Below are positions 55,836 through 63,740 of a stretch of 64,000 bases of DNA, in pieces. The first letter of the stretch is position 1. Each line of letters begins with the position of its first letter. Position numbers and translations under genes: made by a program. The notes under the pieces are model-generated. The model made no database searches. It worked only from the letters and a program-made list of their open reading frames with translations, and was not told the DNA's origin. The stretch comes from Granulicoccus phenolivorans DSM 17626 = NBRC 107789 = JCM 15570 (lineage in GTDB: Bacteria; Actinomycetota; Actinomycetes; Propionibacteriales; Propionibacteriaceae), in assembly GCF_000423085.1 (NCBI RefSeq), contig NZ_AUHH01000002.1:62001-126000 (forward strand), in the 5' to 3' direction.

Positions 55836-57235
55836 GTGATGGCTCCAAGCGGTTCACGGGTCGGGTTGATCTTCGACGTACGGAAGGTTGTCACCGGTCC
55901 GGGGAGGCCCGTCAACAAGGGTTTGGCGATCGCTTCCACAACCCTGGCGTTGACGGCGTTGCCGAGGGCCTTGTAGGCGTCAAGGTCACTCCCAGGCAGT
56001 TCGATGTCGCCGAGGCTCTGGAGTTCGGCACACTCACGCGGAGTCATGTACCGGCGCAGGCCGGCGAGCTTGGCCCCCAAGATTGGCACCTGAGTCTGGG
56101 TGAACGCGATAAGGCTGGGCGCCGTCGTCGGACGTTTGATGCGTAGCCCCGAGGCGCGCACCTGAAGCACGAAGTTGTCAATGTCGCGCACCTCGCCCTG
56201 CGCATTCCACTCCATCTTCTGGAAGCTCGACGGGAAGGTCCACGGCTGCCACTCGTTCAGCCACGGGGTAATCCAAGAGGCGTTGTCCCGGAAGAACTCG
56301 CGGTTCTGTCGGATGAAGGTCTGCTTCCAGCGCGGGAACTGGAAGTCCCCTTCGCGACGTGCGTGGCTCGGGATCAACTCGTATTGCTCGGGGATCCTCA
56401 GGCCGTCAAGAGCGAAGCCGAAGCTGCCCTTGAAGCGCATCCCGCTCAGCCCGTACCTGCTACGGCGTGCCCAAACACCCGGGGGCGTCTCCTCCTCATA
56501 TGGGTACGTGGCATCGAACTCCATAGACCAGATCGGGAACGACGGCATCTTCAGCGACGCGGGGGAGCGCTTGAGAAAGTCACCCCACATGTCGATGGCC
56601 TTGAGAGTCAACTCCGGGATGGGACGAGTAGTCGGCACGTCCCGGCGCACCACCGACGTGATGTCCGTGCCCTCCTTGTGCTTCTTGGGCCAGGTGAAGG
56701 TGTCGAGGCCGTCCAGGGAGCCCACGAAGTAGGCGCGGTCACGCACCTGGGGGATGCCAAACTCATGTGGCGAGAAATGTCTGATGTCCACGTCATAGCC
56801 GAGCGCACGCAACTCGGCGACAATCGTTTCGACGGTTCGTCCACCGTCGTGCTTGAGGATGTTGGGAACGTTCTCCAGTATCAATCGACCAGGCCGTTTC
56901 ACCTTGAGGATCTGGAGGACCTTGAAGAACAGATTCCCCTGGGTAGTGTCGGCGAAGCCCAACTGGTCTCCGGCCTTGGAGAACGGTTGACACGGAAATC
57001 CGGCAGCAAGGACCGCGTGGTCGGGCACCTCCCGGCGGATGTCGTCGTCGGTCTCGAGCCCGTTGATGTCAGTCCAAGCGGGCAGTCCGTAGTTCGCCGT
57101 GTAGAGCTTGTTCAGCGTGGGTTCCCACTCTGCAGCGAAGACAGCTTCGCCTCCCAGATTCTCCAACGCCACGTGAAATCCGCCGAGCCCCGCGAAGAGG
57201 TCGACGAAACCGAAGGTCGGTGACTTCATCCCCAC
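55832..57235 (-). CDS. dcm: DNA (cytosine-5-)-methyltransferase
   Basis: C5-cytosine methyltransferase of 467 residues. Motif I VDLFAGLGGF (11-20) binds SAM; motif IV GFPCQPFSKAGDQLGF holds the catalytic Cys82; motif VI ENVPNIL (121-127); motif VIII IPQVRDRAYFVG (161-172); motif X GNAVNARVVEAI near the C-terminus. The target-recognition region between VIII and IX is about 190 residues, long enough for sequence-specific recognition; the target is unknown. It is the first gene of the island operon and should protect host DNA from the co-encoded nuclease. Upstream promoter not confidently identified. Confidence 0.93.
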   Translation of the reverse strand: MGMKSPTFGFVDLFAGLGGFHVALENLGGEAVFAAEWEPTLNKLYTANYGLPAWTDINGLETDDDIRREVPDHAVLAAGFPCQPFSKAGDQLGFADTTQGNLFFKVLQILKVKRPGRLILENVPNILKHDGGRTVETIVAELRALGYDVDIRHFSPHEFGIPQVRDRAYFVGSLDGLDTFTWPKKHKEGTDITSVVRRDVPTTRPIPELTLKAIDMWGDFLKRSPASLKMPSFPIWSMEFDATYPYEEETPPGVWARRSRYGLSGMRFKGSFGFALDGLRIPEQYELIPSHARREGDFQFPRWKQTFIRQNREFFRDNASWITPWLNEWQPWTFPSSFQKMEWNAQGEVRDIDNFVLQVRASGLRIKRPTTAPSLIAFTQTQVPILGAKLAGLRRYMTPRECAELQSLGDIELPGSDLDAYKALGNAVNARVVEAIAKPLLTGLPGPVTTFRTSKINPTREPLGAIT

Positions 57236-57443
57236 ACCCTCGCCCCCTAGTCCATCCGCACTCCCTGCTGCGCACTCAGCAGGCCGAGCGATCCATTCTC
57301 GCCTTGATCCTCAGTCTGCCAACTCCCACTGACAATATTGAACGCAACATGGCCTCTTGGTTCCCCGATTCGCTTTCACGGTGCGATGGAGCAGGTGCCG
57401 GCAGGTATCGATTCTGGGAGGTTCTGACTTTGGTTCTTCGTCA

Positions 57444-57490
57444 GGGTGCACTTCTCCCCGTGAGGCCCACAGCCGACGACGCGCAGAACG
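57444..57490 (+). repeat. Right end repeat of the inserted island
   Basis: GGGTGCACTTCTCC at 57444-57457, then CC, GTGAGG-CCCA and GCGCAGAACG, aligning with 49701-49750. In one frame it still reads VHFSP and stop, the expected end of the aldehyde dehydrogenase, suggesting this copy preserves the pre-insertion 3' end of that gene. Confidence 0.65.
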
Positions 57491-57522
57491 CAGAAATGCC
57501 CCGCCGGAGCGGGGCATTTCTG
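57491..57522. terminator. Terminator of ssrA
   Basis: A perfect 14-bp inverted repeat (CAGAAATGCCCCGC and its complement) around CGGA, directly after the tmRNA 3' end on the minus strand. It can also stop plus-strand transcription coming from the aldehyde dehydrogenase side. Confidence 0.85.
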
Positions 57523-57527
57523 CACGG

Positions 57528-57895
57528 GGGTGGAGGTGCGGGGAATCGAACCCCGGTCCTCGAAGGGTGACGCAGGACTTCTCCGGGTGCAGCCGACTAG
57601 ACGGTTTTCTCGGCTCCTGCACTCACGTCAGCATGTTGCAGCCAAGCCCAGCTCAGGAAAAGTCCCTCACTGACCTCCGAGCACGGTCAGTGAAGCAAGC
57701 CTTCTGAATGAGGCCAGGAACCGGACGGAAGGCACATCCGGGCTGACCCTTCGATCACTGCTCAGGCAGCGAGAGCGAAGTCAGTGCGCTTAGAGTTGGC
57801 ACTTATTGGTTTCCACAGAGCGTTTACGAGATAACTGTGGGTCCTCGACCCGCTTCCCCTGGGACTACCGCCCCAAGTCGAAACCGATCACCCCC
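57528..57895 (-). ncRNA. ssrA: tmRNA (ssrA)
   Basis: One-piece tmRNA of about 367 nt. The 5' end GGGGGTGATCGGTTTCGAC (from 57895) pairs as a 7-bp acceptor stem (GGGGGUG/CACCUCC) with the 3' end, and the T-arm reads GGGGTTCGATTCCCC. The tag frame is at 57762-57800 and encodes ANSKRTDFALAA then TGA, ending in the usual protease-recognised ALAA. The terminal CCA appears not to be fully encoded (ACCC follows the acceptor stem). It rescues stalled ribosomes together with SmpB, whose gene lies 1.4 kb away on the same strand. Confidence 0.97.
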
Positions 57896-57948
57896 TGTTG
57901 CGTTGTCACCCGTTCCGTCGGTCACCTGAGCCGACGAGCCGGGAACAG

Positions 57949-57976
57949 CTGCCCAGGTTCCGGGGAACCCGGGCAG
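57949..57976 (-). terminator. Hairpin downstream of the DUF1707/DUF4870 gene
   Basis: CTGCCC-A-GGTTCC / GGAACC-C-GGGCAG with a GG loop: thirteen-base arms with one mismatch, about 45 bases after the DUF1707 gene stop and 50 bases before the tmRNA 5' end. It separates the two minus-strand units. Confidence 0.6.
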
Positions 57977-58021
57977 ATATCCATACTACACCGCGACTGC
58001 GACGAATATTCCCACGCGGGC

Positions 58022-58735
58022 TCAGCCGCGCAGCGGCTTCCAGTTGATCCGCTTGGTGACCGGGTTCTCCCAGCGCTCGCCCTGGAAGGCCTTCACCGCG
58101 CTGATCACGGTCAGGATGAACCAGGCCAGGCCGACGATGCCGGCCAGCGGGAGGTCGACGATGCCCCCGATGATCGCCATCGCGATGGTGGCGAAGACGC
58201 CGAACAGCTGGAAGTTGAACGCCTGGGCCGCCTCGGCCCGCAGCACCGAGCCGCGATCGCTGGTGAAGTACACGATCGCCGGGACGACCGGTCCGGCCGC
58301 GAGCCCGGACAGGTGGGTGAGCCCGGCACCGGTCCGCTCCGACTGCGACAGCTGCCCGTAGGGTGCCAGGTGCTGCCCGGTCGGGGCGTACCCGCTGGGA
58401 TCGGTGGCCCGGTAGGCCGGGTATCCGGGCTGGTAGCCGGCGTACGGGTCGGCCTGCGGGTAGCCGGCGGCATAGGTGTCGCGGTAGGGATCGACCAGAC
58501 CGTAGAGAGCCTGGTTCAGTTCCGGACGGGTCTGGGCCGTCATCACCTGATTGAGGCGGGCGTCCAGTTCGGTCTCGTTGAGGCGTCCCTCGGCGTAGGC
58601 CTGGGAGATCATGTCCACGGCGCGATCCCGCTCGGCAGTGCTGATCGGCGTGGTCTGCTGGCCGTAGTCGGCGTACTGCGGGAACGAGGACTGCGGATCA
58701 GTGCTGTGAGGGTTGGCGTAATCGTGCGTGCTCAT
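58022..58735 (-). CDS. DUF1707 and DUF4870 domain membrane protein
   Basis: Protein of 237 residues. After a disordered Tyr/Gln/Ser head, the DUF1707 domain reads ISTAERDRAVDMISQAYAEGRLNETELDARLNQVMTAQT (about residues 31-69), an actinobacterial domain often placed at protein N-termini. A Pro/Tyr/Gly-rich linker with repeated GYxPGYP-like units follows. The C-terminal DUF4870 membrane domain has LTHLSGLAAGPVVPAIVYF, AAQAFNFQLFGVFATIAMAI and LAGIVGLAWFILTVISAVKAF, about three to four helices. Function unknown. Start at the ATG 58735. Confidence 0.85.
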   Translation of the reverse strand: MSTHDYANPHSTDPQSSFPQYADYGQQTTPISTAERDRAVDMISQAYAEGRLNETELDARLNQVMTAQTRPELNQALYGLVDPYRDTYAAGYPQADPYAGYQPGYPAYRATDPSGYAPTGQHLAPYGQLSQSERTGAGLTHLSGLAAGPVVPAIVYFTSDRGSVLRAEAAQAFNFQLFGVFATIAMAIIGGIVDLPLAGIVGLAWFILTVISAVKAFQGERWENPVTKRINWKPLRG

Positions 58736-58862
58736 GCTTCTACTGTGCCTTGCCGGACCCAACCGGACATCAGGGCTTATCCCCTGCCCTCCCCTGAACC
58801 TCGCCCTCGACCGGACCCCCGCCGCCCCCGGAACACCGGCCGCCCCGGGCGGCACGCCCCAC

Positions 58863-58868
58863 TAGGCT
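58863..58868 (+). promoter_or_regulatory. -10 box of a probably leaderless FKBP transcript
   Basis: TAGGCT ends 7 bases before the ATG of the FKBP gene, with no ribosome binding site between them. Confidence 0.5.
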
Positions 58869-58875
58869 GGCGCCC

Positions 58876-59262
58876 ATGAGCAATCAGAACATGGGCGAGA
58901 AGCCCGAAGTCGACTTCCCCGAGGGCCCGGCCCCGACCGAGCTGCAGATCACCGATCTGGTCGAGGGCGACGGTCCCGAGGCCGCCGCCGGTCAGGTCGT
59001 CCACGTCCACTACGTCGGGGTGTCCTACTCCAGCGGCGAGCAGTTCGACGCGTCCTGGGACCGGGGCGCCCCGCTGGCGTTCCCGCTGGGCGCCGGTCGG
59101 GTCATCGCCGGTTGGGACCAGGGGGTCCAGGGCATGAAGGTGGGCGGCCGGCGCAAGCTGGTCATTCCGCCGCAGCTGGCCTACGGCGACCGGGGCGCGG
59201 GCGGCGTGATCGCGCCCGGGGAGACCCTGATCTTCATCTGCGACCTGGTCGCGGTGCAGTGA
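58876..59262 (+). CDS. FKBP-type peptidyl-prolyl cis-trans isomerase
   Basis: Protein of 128 residues, cytoplasmic (no signal peptide). The FKBP domain fills residues 20-128: VVHVHYVGVSYSSGEQFDASWDRG, FPLGAGRVIAGWDQGVQGMKVGGRRKLVIPPQLAYGDRGAGGVIAPGETLIFICDLVAV. Active-site residues (Tyr, Phe, Asp of FDASWDRG, Ile/Trp of VIAGWD, Tyr of AYGDR) are in place. It assists folding by isomerising X-Pro bonds. A leaderless promoter precedes it. It sits convergent with smpB. Confidence 0.95.
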   Translation: MSNQNMGEKPEVDFPEGPAPTELQITDLVEGDGPEAAAGQVVHVHYVGVSYSSGEQFDASWDRGAPLAFPLGAGRVIAGWDQGVQGMKVGGRRKLVIPPQLAYGDRGAGGVIAPGETLIFICDLVAVQ

Positions 59263-59295
59263 CACCGAGCGTACGCTGAGCGCGCCGGGCCGGGG

Positions 59296-59775
59296 TCAGC
59301 CCCGCTCGCCCCGGCTCCGGGCCGCCAGCGCGCGTTCCTTTTCGCGATTGTCGTCGCGCTTGCGGATGGTCTCCCGCTTGTCGAACTCGCGCTTACCGGT
59401 CGCCACGGCGATCTCGACCTTGGCGTACCCGTCGTTGAAGTAGATCGACAGCGGGATCAGCGTCGTCCCGCCCTTGGTCAGCTCGCGCTCGATCTTGGTG
59501 ATCTCCCGGCGGTTCAGCAGCAGTTTGCGGGTACGCCGCGCGGAGTGGTTGGTCCAGGTGCCGTGGCTGTACTCGGGGATGTTCGCGTTGCGCAGCCATA
59601 CCTCGGAGTCGTCCACCGTGGCGAAGGCGTCGACCAGGCTGGCTCGCCCCTGGCGCAGCGATTTGACCTCGGTCCCGGTCAGCACCATGCCCGCTTCGAA
59701 AGTGTCACCGATGTGATAGTCGTGGCGCGCCTTCTTGTTCTGGGCGATCAGCTTGCGCCCCTTCTCCTTGACCAT
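59296..59775 (-). CDS. smpB: SsrA-binding protein SmpB
   Basis: Protein of 159 residues required for tmRNA entry into stalled ribosomes. It begins [29 protein letters not shown] and contains [31 protein letters not shown] and [12 protein letters not shown]. The basic C-terminal tail ([24 protein letters not shown]) mimics mRNA in the decoding centre. GGAGG lies six bases before the ATG. In the same block as ssrA, ftsE, ftsX and prfB, the common actinobacterial arrangement. Confidence 0.97.
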   Translation of the reverse strand: MVKEKGRKLIAQNKKARHDYHIGDTFEAGMVLTGTEVKSLRQGRASLVDAFATVDDSEVWLRNANIPEYSHGTWTNHSARRTRKLLLNRREITKIERELTKGGTTLIPLSIYFNDGYAKVEIAVATGKREFDKRETIRKRDDNREKERALAARSRGERG

Positions 59776-59930
59776 CGGTCCTCCTTCCCGGGTTTTGGCC
59801 CCGTGCATGAACGGTTCAGTCTAGCCACTGCGGGCCGTTGTCCCGGCCAATATCCGACGGCGCAGACCGCCGCCGCGCGACCGCCGTGGCACAACCGCCG
59901 TAGCCCAACCGCCATAGCCCAACAGAACGG

Positions 59931-59958
59931 GCCCCGGCCCTCCGTGGAGGGCCGGGGC
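59931..59958 (-). terminator. Terminator after the M23 peptidase gene
   Basis: GCCCCGGCCCTCC and its complement form a perfect 13-bp stem with loop GT, 23 bases after the peptidase stop on the minus strand. Beside it, CAACCGCCNTAGCC is repeated in tandem at about 59891-59925. Confidence 0.85.
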
Positions 59959-59981
59959 CACCGGCGTCGAATCGGACCCGA

Positions 59982-61949
59982 TCAGCTGGTGTACCAGGTC
60001 TGCGGGTTCACCATCGTGCCGTCCAACCACACCATCAGGTGCAGGTGGCAGCCGGTGGAGTAGCCGGTGCTGCCGACGTACCCGATGACCTGTCCCTTCT
60101 TGACCGTGTCGCCCACGTTGACGGTGTAGCTGGTCGCGTGGTTCATCGAGGTGGTGACATAGCGCCCGTCCACCTTGCCGTGATCGATGAACAGGCGATT
60201 GCCGTAGCCGCCGTTGTAATACTTCTCGGTCACCTTGCCGTCGTAGGGCGCCTTGATCGGGGTACCACAGCCGACCCCGAAGTCGGTGCCGTCATGCAGC
60301 TTGTAGACCCCGGTCACCGGGTGCACGCGCATGCCGTACGGGGAGGTGATCGGACCGGCGACCGGGTAGGCGAAGCCGTGGTTGGCCGAATCGGCCGCCA
60401 GCTTCTTGGCCTCCTCGTCCGCCTTCTTCTTCGCGGCGGCCTCGGCGGCAGCCTTCTCGTCAGCGGCCCGCTTGGCGGCGGCCTCTTTCTGCGCCGCTGC
60501 GGCCTGGGCGGCGGACTTCTCCGCGGCGGCCTTGTCGGCAGCAGCCTTCTCGGCCGCGGCCTTCTCGGCGGCCCGCTTCTGCATGGCCTCCTGCTCCGCG
60601 GCGGCCTTCTTGCTCGCGTCGGGGTCGCTGCTGGCCTGGTTGTTCGCCGAGGCGGTCGGGGCCTTGCCGGCGGTCGACCCGGTGGGTTCGGCCGACGGGG
60701 TGGCGCTGGCCGACGGCGTACCGCTGGCCGACGGCGTACCACTGGCCGAAGGGGTACCACTGGCCGACGGCGTACCACTGGCCGAGGGGGTACCACTGGC
60801 CGACGGCGTACCACTGGCCGAGGGGGTACCGCTCGCCGACGGCGTACCACTGGCCGACGGCGTACCACTGGCCGAGGGGGTGGCCGAGGTCTCCGGCCGG
60901 GCCGTGGCCGAGGGCGTCGCCGGTGCGGTGCTGCTCGGGCTCGCGGTGGCGCTCGGCGTACCGCTGGGGCTCGGGGTCGTGCTCGGGGCAGCGGACTGGG
61001 CATCGCGCTCGGCGGCCGCCTTCTCCCGGGCTTCGCGAGCAGCCTTGGCCGAGGCGACCTCTGCCCCCTGCTGCTCGGCGATCCGGTCCTTGATCCGCTG
61101 GTCGACGCCGTCGCGTTCCTCGTTCAGCCCGGCGAGCTGCTTCTGGTCGGCCTCGTACTGGCTGCGCGCGGCGGCCTCGGCCAGCTTGTTCTGCTCCACC
61201 AGGGCGGTGACTTCCTTGGCCTGCTGATCGGCCGCGGTCTTGAGCGCCTGGGTGCGTTCCAGGTTCTTCGCTGCCGTCTCCCGGTCGGTCGACGCCTGCT
61301 GCTCGATGGCTGCCTGCGCTTCCCGCGCCGCGGTCAGCTTCGTCTGCTCCTGCTTGAGTGCGGAGAGCTCGGAATCGGTGCTGAGGTACGCATTGCGGGC
61401 CCACTGGATCCGGTTGCTGATGTCTGCGGAGGATTTGCCGTTGGCCAGCATCCCGTAGCTGACCAGGGTGGTCTGCTGCTGTTGCTGCTGACGGGCCACC
61501 TCGCCGAGCTTCTGCTGCTTGGCGTCCACGTTCTTCTGCCCCTCGGCCACCGCGGCGCGGGCCACCTCGAGGTCTTCGCGGGCCTTGGCCAGGGTCAGGG
61601 CCATCGCCTGGTCCTGCTGCTGGGCCGCGTCGAGATCCTTGCGGGTCTGGTCGAGTTTGTTCTGGGCGGTGGCCAGCGCCTTCTCGGCGTCGCGCACCTT
61701 GGCGGTGGCGGCATCGAGTTCGTTGCTGGACTCATACACCTTGGACTTGGTCGAACTGATCTGCTGATCAACCTTGTCGCGCTGGTCGCTGAGGGGGTCG
61801 GCGTTCGCCGCCGAGAGCCCGCCGAACGTCACGGCGATCGTCAATGCACTGACCACCGTCGCCCGAACAACATGGGTCGCGAGGCGTCGGAAAGGCGCTT
61901 CGCTGTTGCGCGGGACGCCCGGCGGGGCGTAGGGAAGGTCCCGTTTCAC
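59982..61949 (-). CDS. Secreted M23-family peptidoglycan endopeptidase with coiled coil, EnvC-like
   Basis: Protein of 655 residues. The signal peptide VVRATVVSALTIAVTFGGLSAANA is followed by a long coiled coil (about 45-310; DQRDKVDQQISSTKSKVYESSN and onward). Then come nine PSASGT hexad repeats, an Ala/Lys-rich second helix, and an M23 domain with GTDFGVGCGTPIKAPYDGKV and TGCHLHLMVWLDG. Of the metal motifs H-x(n)-D and H-x-H, the HDGTDFG and HLHL parts are intact, so cleavage of cell-wall peptide is likely. Encoded directly downstream of ftsEX, it is the probable hydrolase activated by FtsEX, as with EnvC/RipC in other species. Start GTG at 61949 has GGAG six bases upstream. Confidence 0.9.
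   Translation of the reverse strand: MKRDLPYAPPGVPRNSEAPFRRLATHVVRATVVSALTIAVTFGGLSAANADPLSDQRDKVDQQISSTKSKVYESSNELDAATAKVRDAEKALATAQNKLDQTRKDLDAAQQQDQAMALTLAKAREDLEVARAAVAEGQKNVDAKQQKLGEVARQQQQQQTTLVSYGMLANGKSSADISNRIQWARNAYLSTDSELSALKQEQTKLTAAREAQAAIEQQASTDRETAAKNLERTQALKTAADQQAKEVTALVEQNKLAEAAARSQYEADQKQLAGLNEERDGVDQRIKDRIAEQQGAEVASAKAAREAREKAAAERDAQSAAPSTTPSPSGTPSATASPSSTAPATPSATARPETSATPSASGTPSASGTPSASGTPSASGTPSASGTPSASGTPSASGTPSASGTPSASGTPSASATPSAEPTGSTAGKAPTASANNQASSDPDASKKAAAEQEAMQKRAAEKAAAEKAAADKAAAEKSAAQAAAAQKEAAAKRAADEKAAAEAAAKKKADEEAKKLAADSANHGFAYPVAGPITSPYGMRVHPVTGVYKLHDGTDFGVGCGTPIKAPYDGKVTEKYYNGGYGNRLFIDHGKVDGRYVTTSMNHATSYTVNVGDTVKKGQVIGYVGSTGYSTGCHLHLMVWLDGTMVNPQTWYTS
60718..60879 (-). 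repeat. Nine in-frame 18-base repeats
   Basis: Unit GTACC(A/G)CTGGCCGA(C/A/G)GG-type, nine tandem copies starting at 60718 and spaced by 18 bases. They encode the PSASGT hexads joining coiled coil and catalytic domain in the M23 peptidase. Confidence 0.9.
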
Positions 61950-61990
61950 AGCTGTCTCCAAAAGTCTGTTGAGGAAGGCTCCTCAGGTGT

Positions 61991-62893
61991 TCAGACCCTC
62001 AGATACCTTCGCGTGGCTATCAGCGTTGGAATGATAGAAAGCAGGACACCGACGACCGCAACCCCCAACATGGCGATACCTACGTGGGACCAGCCAATCC
62101 AAGGTGAACCTTGAATCAAGACTTGAGCCTTTTGGACGATAAGGAAGTAGTGTCCTGCGGCCAGTGTGACACATGTTAAAACGATTGAGATGACAGCTGC
62201 GAAGAGTGTCTCCAGAAGAAATGGCGCCAGGATGTACCAGTTGCTGGCGCCGACCATCCGCATGATGCCGATCTCCCGGCGCCGGGCGAAGGCCGCCATC
62301 CGGATCGTGTTCGCGATCTGCAGCGCCGCCGCGAGCAGCAGCAGTGCGGCGGCGATGATCGTCCCCCACTGCGCCAGGTTCATCCACTCGAACAGCCCGT
62401 CCAGGATGCCGCGCAGATCCTGCACGTTCTGTACACCCTTCAGCCCCTGCACGGAACTGACGACCCCTTGATACTCCTCAGGGTTCTTCAGTCGCACCGA
62501 GTAGGACTCCTGCATCTGATCCACCGTCAGGTAGTCCGCGGTCGGGGTGTTCGCGTACGCGGCGCGGAACTCCGCGAAGGCCTGTTCCTTGGACTGATAG
62601 GTCACCTCGGCGACCTCGGGGTTCGACCGCAACGTCTGTTCGATCTGGGCCTTCTGCTCCTGGGTCACCTCCTGACCCGCGTCGCAGTTGTCGCCCGGGG
62701 TCGTGGCGTTGCACAGGAAGACCCGGACCTCGATCTTGTCGTACCAGTCGGCCTTCATCAGATTGACCTGCTGGTTGACCATCAGGCCGGCACCGAACAG
62801 GGTCAGCGACACCCACATCGTGACGATGACAGCGATGGTCATCGACCCGTTGCGGCGAATGCCGGACCACGTTTCAGAGAAGGTATGTCGCAT
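61991..62893 (-). CDS. ftsX: Cell division protein FtsX
   Basis: Permease-like subunit of the FtsEX complex, 300 residues. It starts MRHTFSETWSGIRRNGSMTIAVIVTMWVSL (first helix). An extracellular domain (about 55-165, with two Cys in FLCNATTPGDNCDAG) follows, then three helices: GTIIAAALLLLAAALQIANTI, PFLLETLFAAVISIVLTCVTLAAGHYF and VGIAMLGVAVVGVLLSIIPTLIA. AARRREIGIMRMVGAS is the cytoplasmic loop signature. GGAGG precedes the ATG. The last 75 codons or so (61991 to about 62220) are markedly AT-richer than the rest (123 G+C of 240 bases at 61981-62220), suggesting a mosaic gene. Confidence 0.95.
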   Translation of the reverse strand: MRHTFSETWSGIRRNGSMTIAVIVTMWVSLTLFGAGLMVNQQVNLMKADWYDKIEVRVFLCNATTPGDNCDAGQEVTQEQKAQIEQTLRSNPEVAEVTYQSKEQAFAEFRAAYANTPTADYLTVDQMQESYSVRLKNPEEYQGVVSSVQGLKGVQNVQDLRGILDGLFEWMNLAQWGTIIAAALLLLAAALQIANTIRMAAFARRREIGIMRMVGASNWYILAPFLLETLFAAVISIVLTCVTLAAGHYFLIVQKAQVLIQGSPWIGWSHVGIAMLGVAVVGVLLSIIPTLIATRRYLRV

Positions 62894-62914
62894 CAGTTTC
62901 CTCCGGTCCACGGC

Positions 62915-63601
62915 TCACTGGTAGCCGTAGACGCCCTTGCTTTGGTCTCGGACGACGTCCCCGTCGACCAGCTCGATCACGCGCTTGCGCATCTGGTCCA
63001 CGATCGTGGAGTCGTGGGTGGCCATCACCACGGTGGTGTCGGCGCGGTTGATGCGGTCGAGCAGCTTCATGATGCCGACACTGGTGGCCGGGTCCAGGTT
63101 TCCGGTCGGCTCGTCGGCAATGAGGATCTGCGGCCGGTTCACGAACGCGCGGGCGATCGCCACCCGCTGCTGCTCACCACCGGACAACTCCTCGGGCAGC
63201 CGGTCGCCCTTGTTCGCCAGGCCGACCAACTCCAGGGTCTCCGGTACCGCCTTGCGGATCTCGGAGTTCTTCTTCCCGATCACCTGCAGGGCGAACCCGA
63301 CATTCTCGGAGACGGTCTTGCCCGGCAGCAGCCGGAAGTCCTGGAAGACGGTGCCGATCTGGCGCCGCAGGCCCGGGATCTTCCACCCGGGAAGCTTGTT
63401 GATGTCCTTGCCGGCGACGTAGATCCGACCGGTGGTGGGTCGGTACTCGCGCAGGATCAGACGCATGAAGGTCGACTTGCCGGACCCCGATGCCCCGACC
63501 AGGAAGACGAATTCGCCTTTCTCGATCTCGACATCGACATCCTTCAATGCGGCCCGATGCTGTCCCTCGTAGGTCTTGGAGACATTCTCAAAACGGATCA
63601 C
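62915..63601 (-). CDS. ftsE: Cell division ATP-binding protein FtsE
   Basis: ABC ATPase of 228 residues. Walker [19 protein letters not shown] (about 34-50), Q-loop TVFQDFRLL, signature [15 protein letters not shown], Walker [15 protein letters not shown]-loop [10 protein letters not shown]. It drives FtsX to activate a periplasmic or wall hydrolase during division. GTG start at 63601 gives [13 protein letters not shown]. The 21-base gap to ftsX indicates an operon: ftsE-ftsX-M23 peptidase. Confidence 0.96.
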   Translation of the reverse strand: MIRFENVSKTYEGQHRAALKDVDVEIEKGEFVFLVGASGSGKSTFMRLILREYRPTTGRIYVAGKDINKLPGWKIPGLRRQIGTVFQDFRLLPGKTVSENVGFALQVIGKKNSEIRKAVPETLELVGLANKGDRLPEELSGGEQQRVAIARAFVNRPQILIADEPTGNLDPATSVGIMKLLDRINRADTTVVMATHDSTIVDQMRKRVIELVDGDVVRDQSKGVYGYQ

Positions 63602-63740
63602 AGGCGTGGGCGGCCGGGATCGATTACATGCGGCGCCGAGGCGTACGCATGCCCCGGCACAAGCAGGGGACGGCCTTCAGTGAGTGTAGGCGGGTGACCC
63701 CAAGCCGCCGGGGATTTGCCCCCGGCGAGCCCGGCGGGGA

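Larger units (their letters stand above)
49721..57465. mobile_element. Genomic island with a four-gene restriction/defence operon, no integrase
   Basis: About 7.7 kb between imperfect direct repeats, visibly lower in GC and with different codon use from the flanking genes. It holds four minus-strand genes in one operon (C5-methyltransferase, DUF262 protein, Z1-domain protein, PD-(D/E)XK protein) and nothing else. The left 330 bases (49721-50052) and right 200 bases (57236-57440) contain no gene. The left part has a small hairpin, CCTAGC/GCTAGG, near 49772-49788. No integrase, transposase or toxin-antitoxin gene is seen. It lies between the aldehyde dehydrogenase gene and ssrA. Confidence 0.65.

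Noticed and set aside
57528-57895. ssrA itself as the attachment site of the island
   Set aside because: Islands often use the tmRNA 3' end, but the T-arm/acceptor sequence is not duplicated at 49.7 kb. The convincing repeat is the dehydrogenase 3' end; only 13 bases of tmRNA interior resemble the left end.
57220-58879. Plus-strand open frames overlapping ssrA and the DUF1707 gene
   Set aside because: They cross the tmRNA and run opposite a clear membrane protein; no ribosome binding sites and no recognisable domains.
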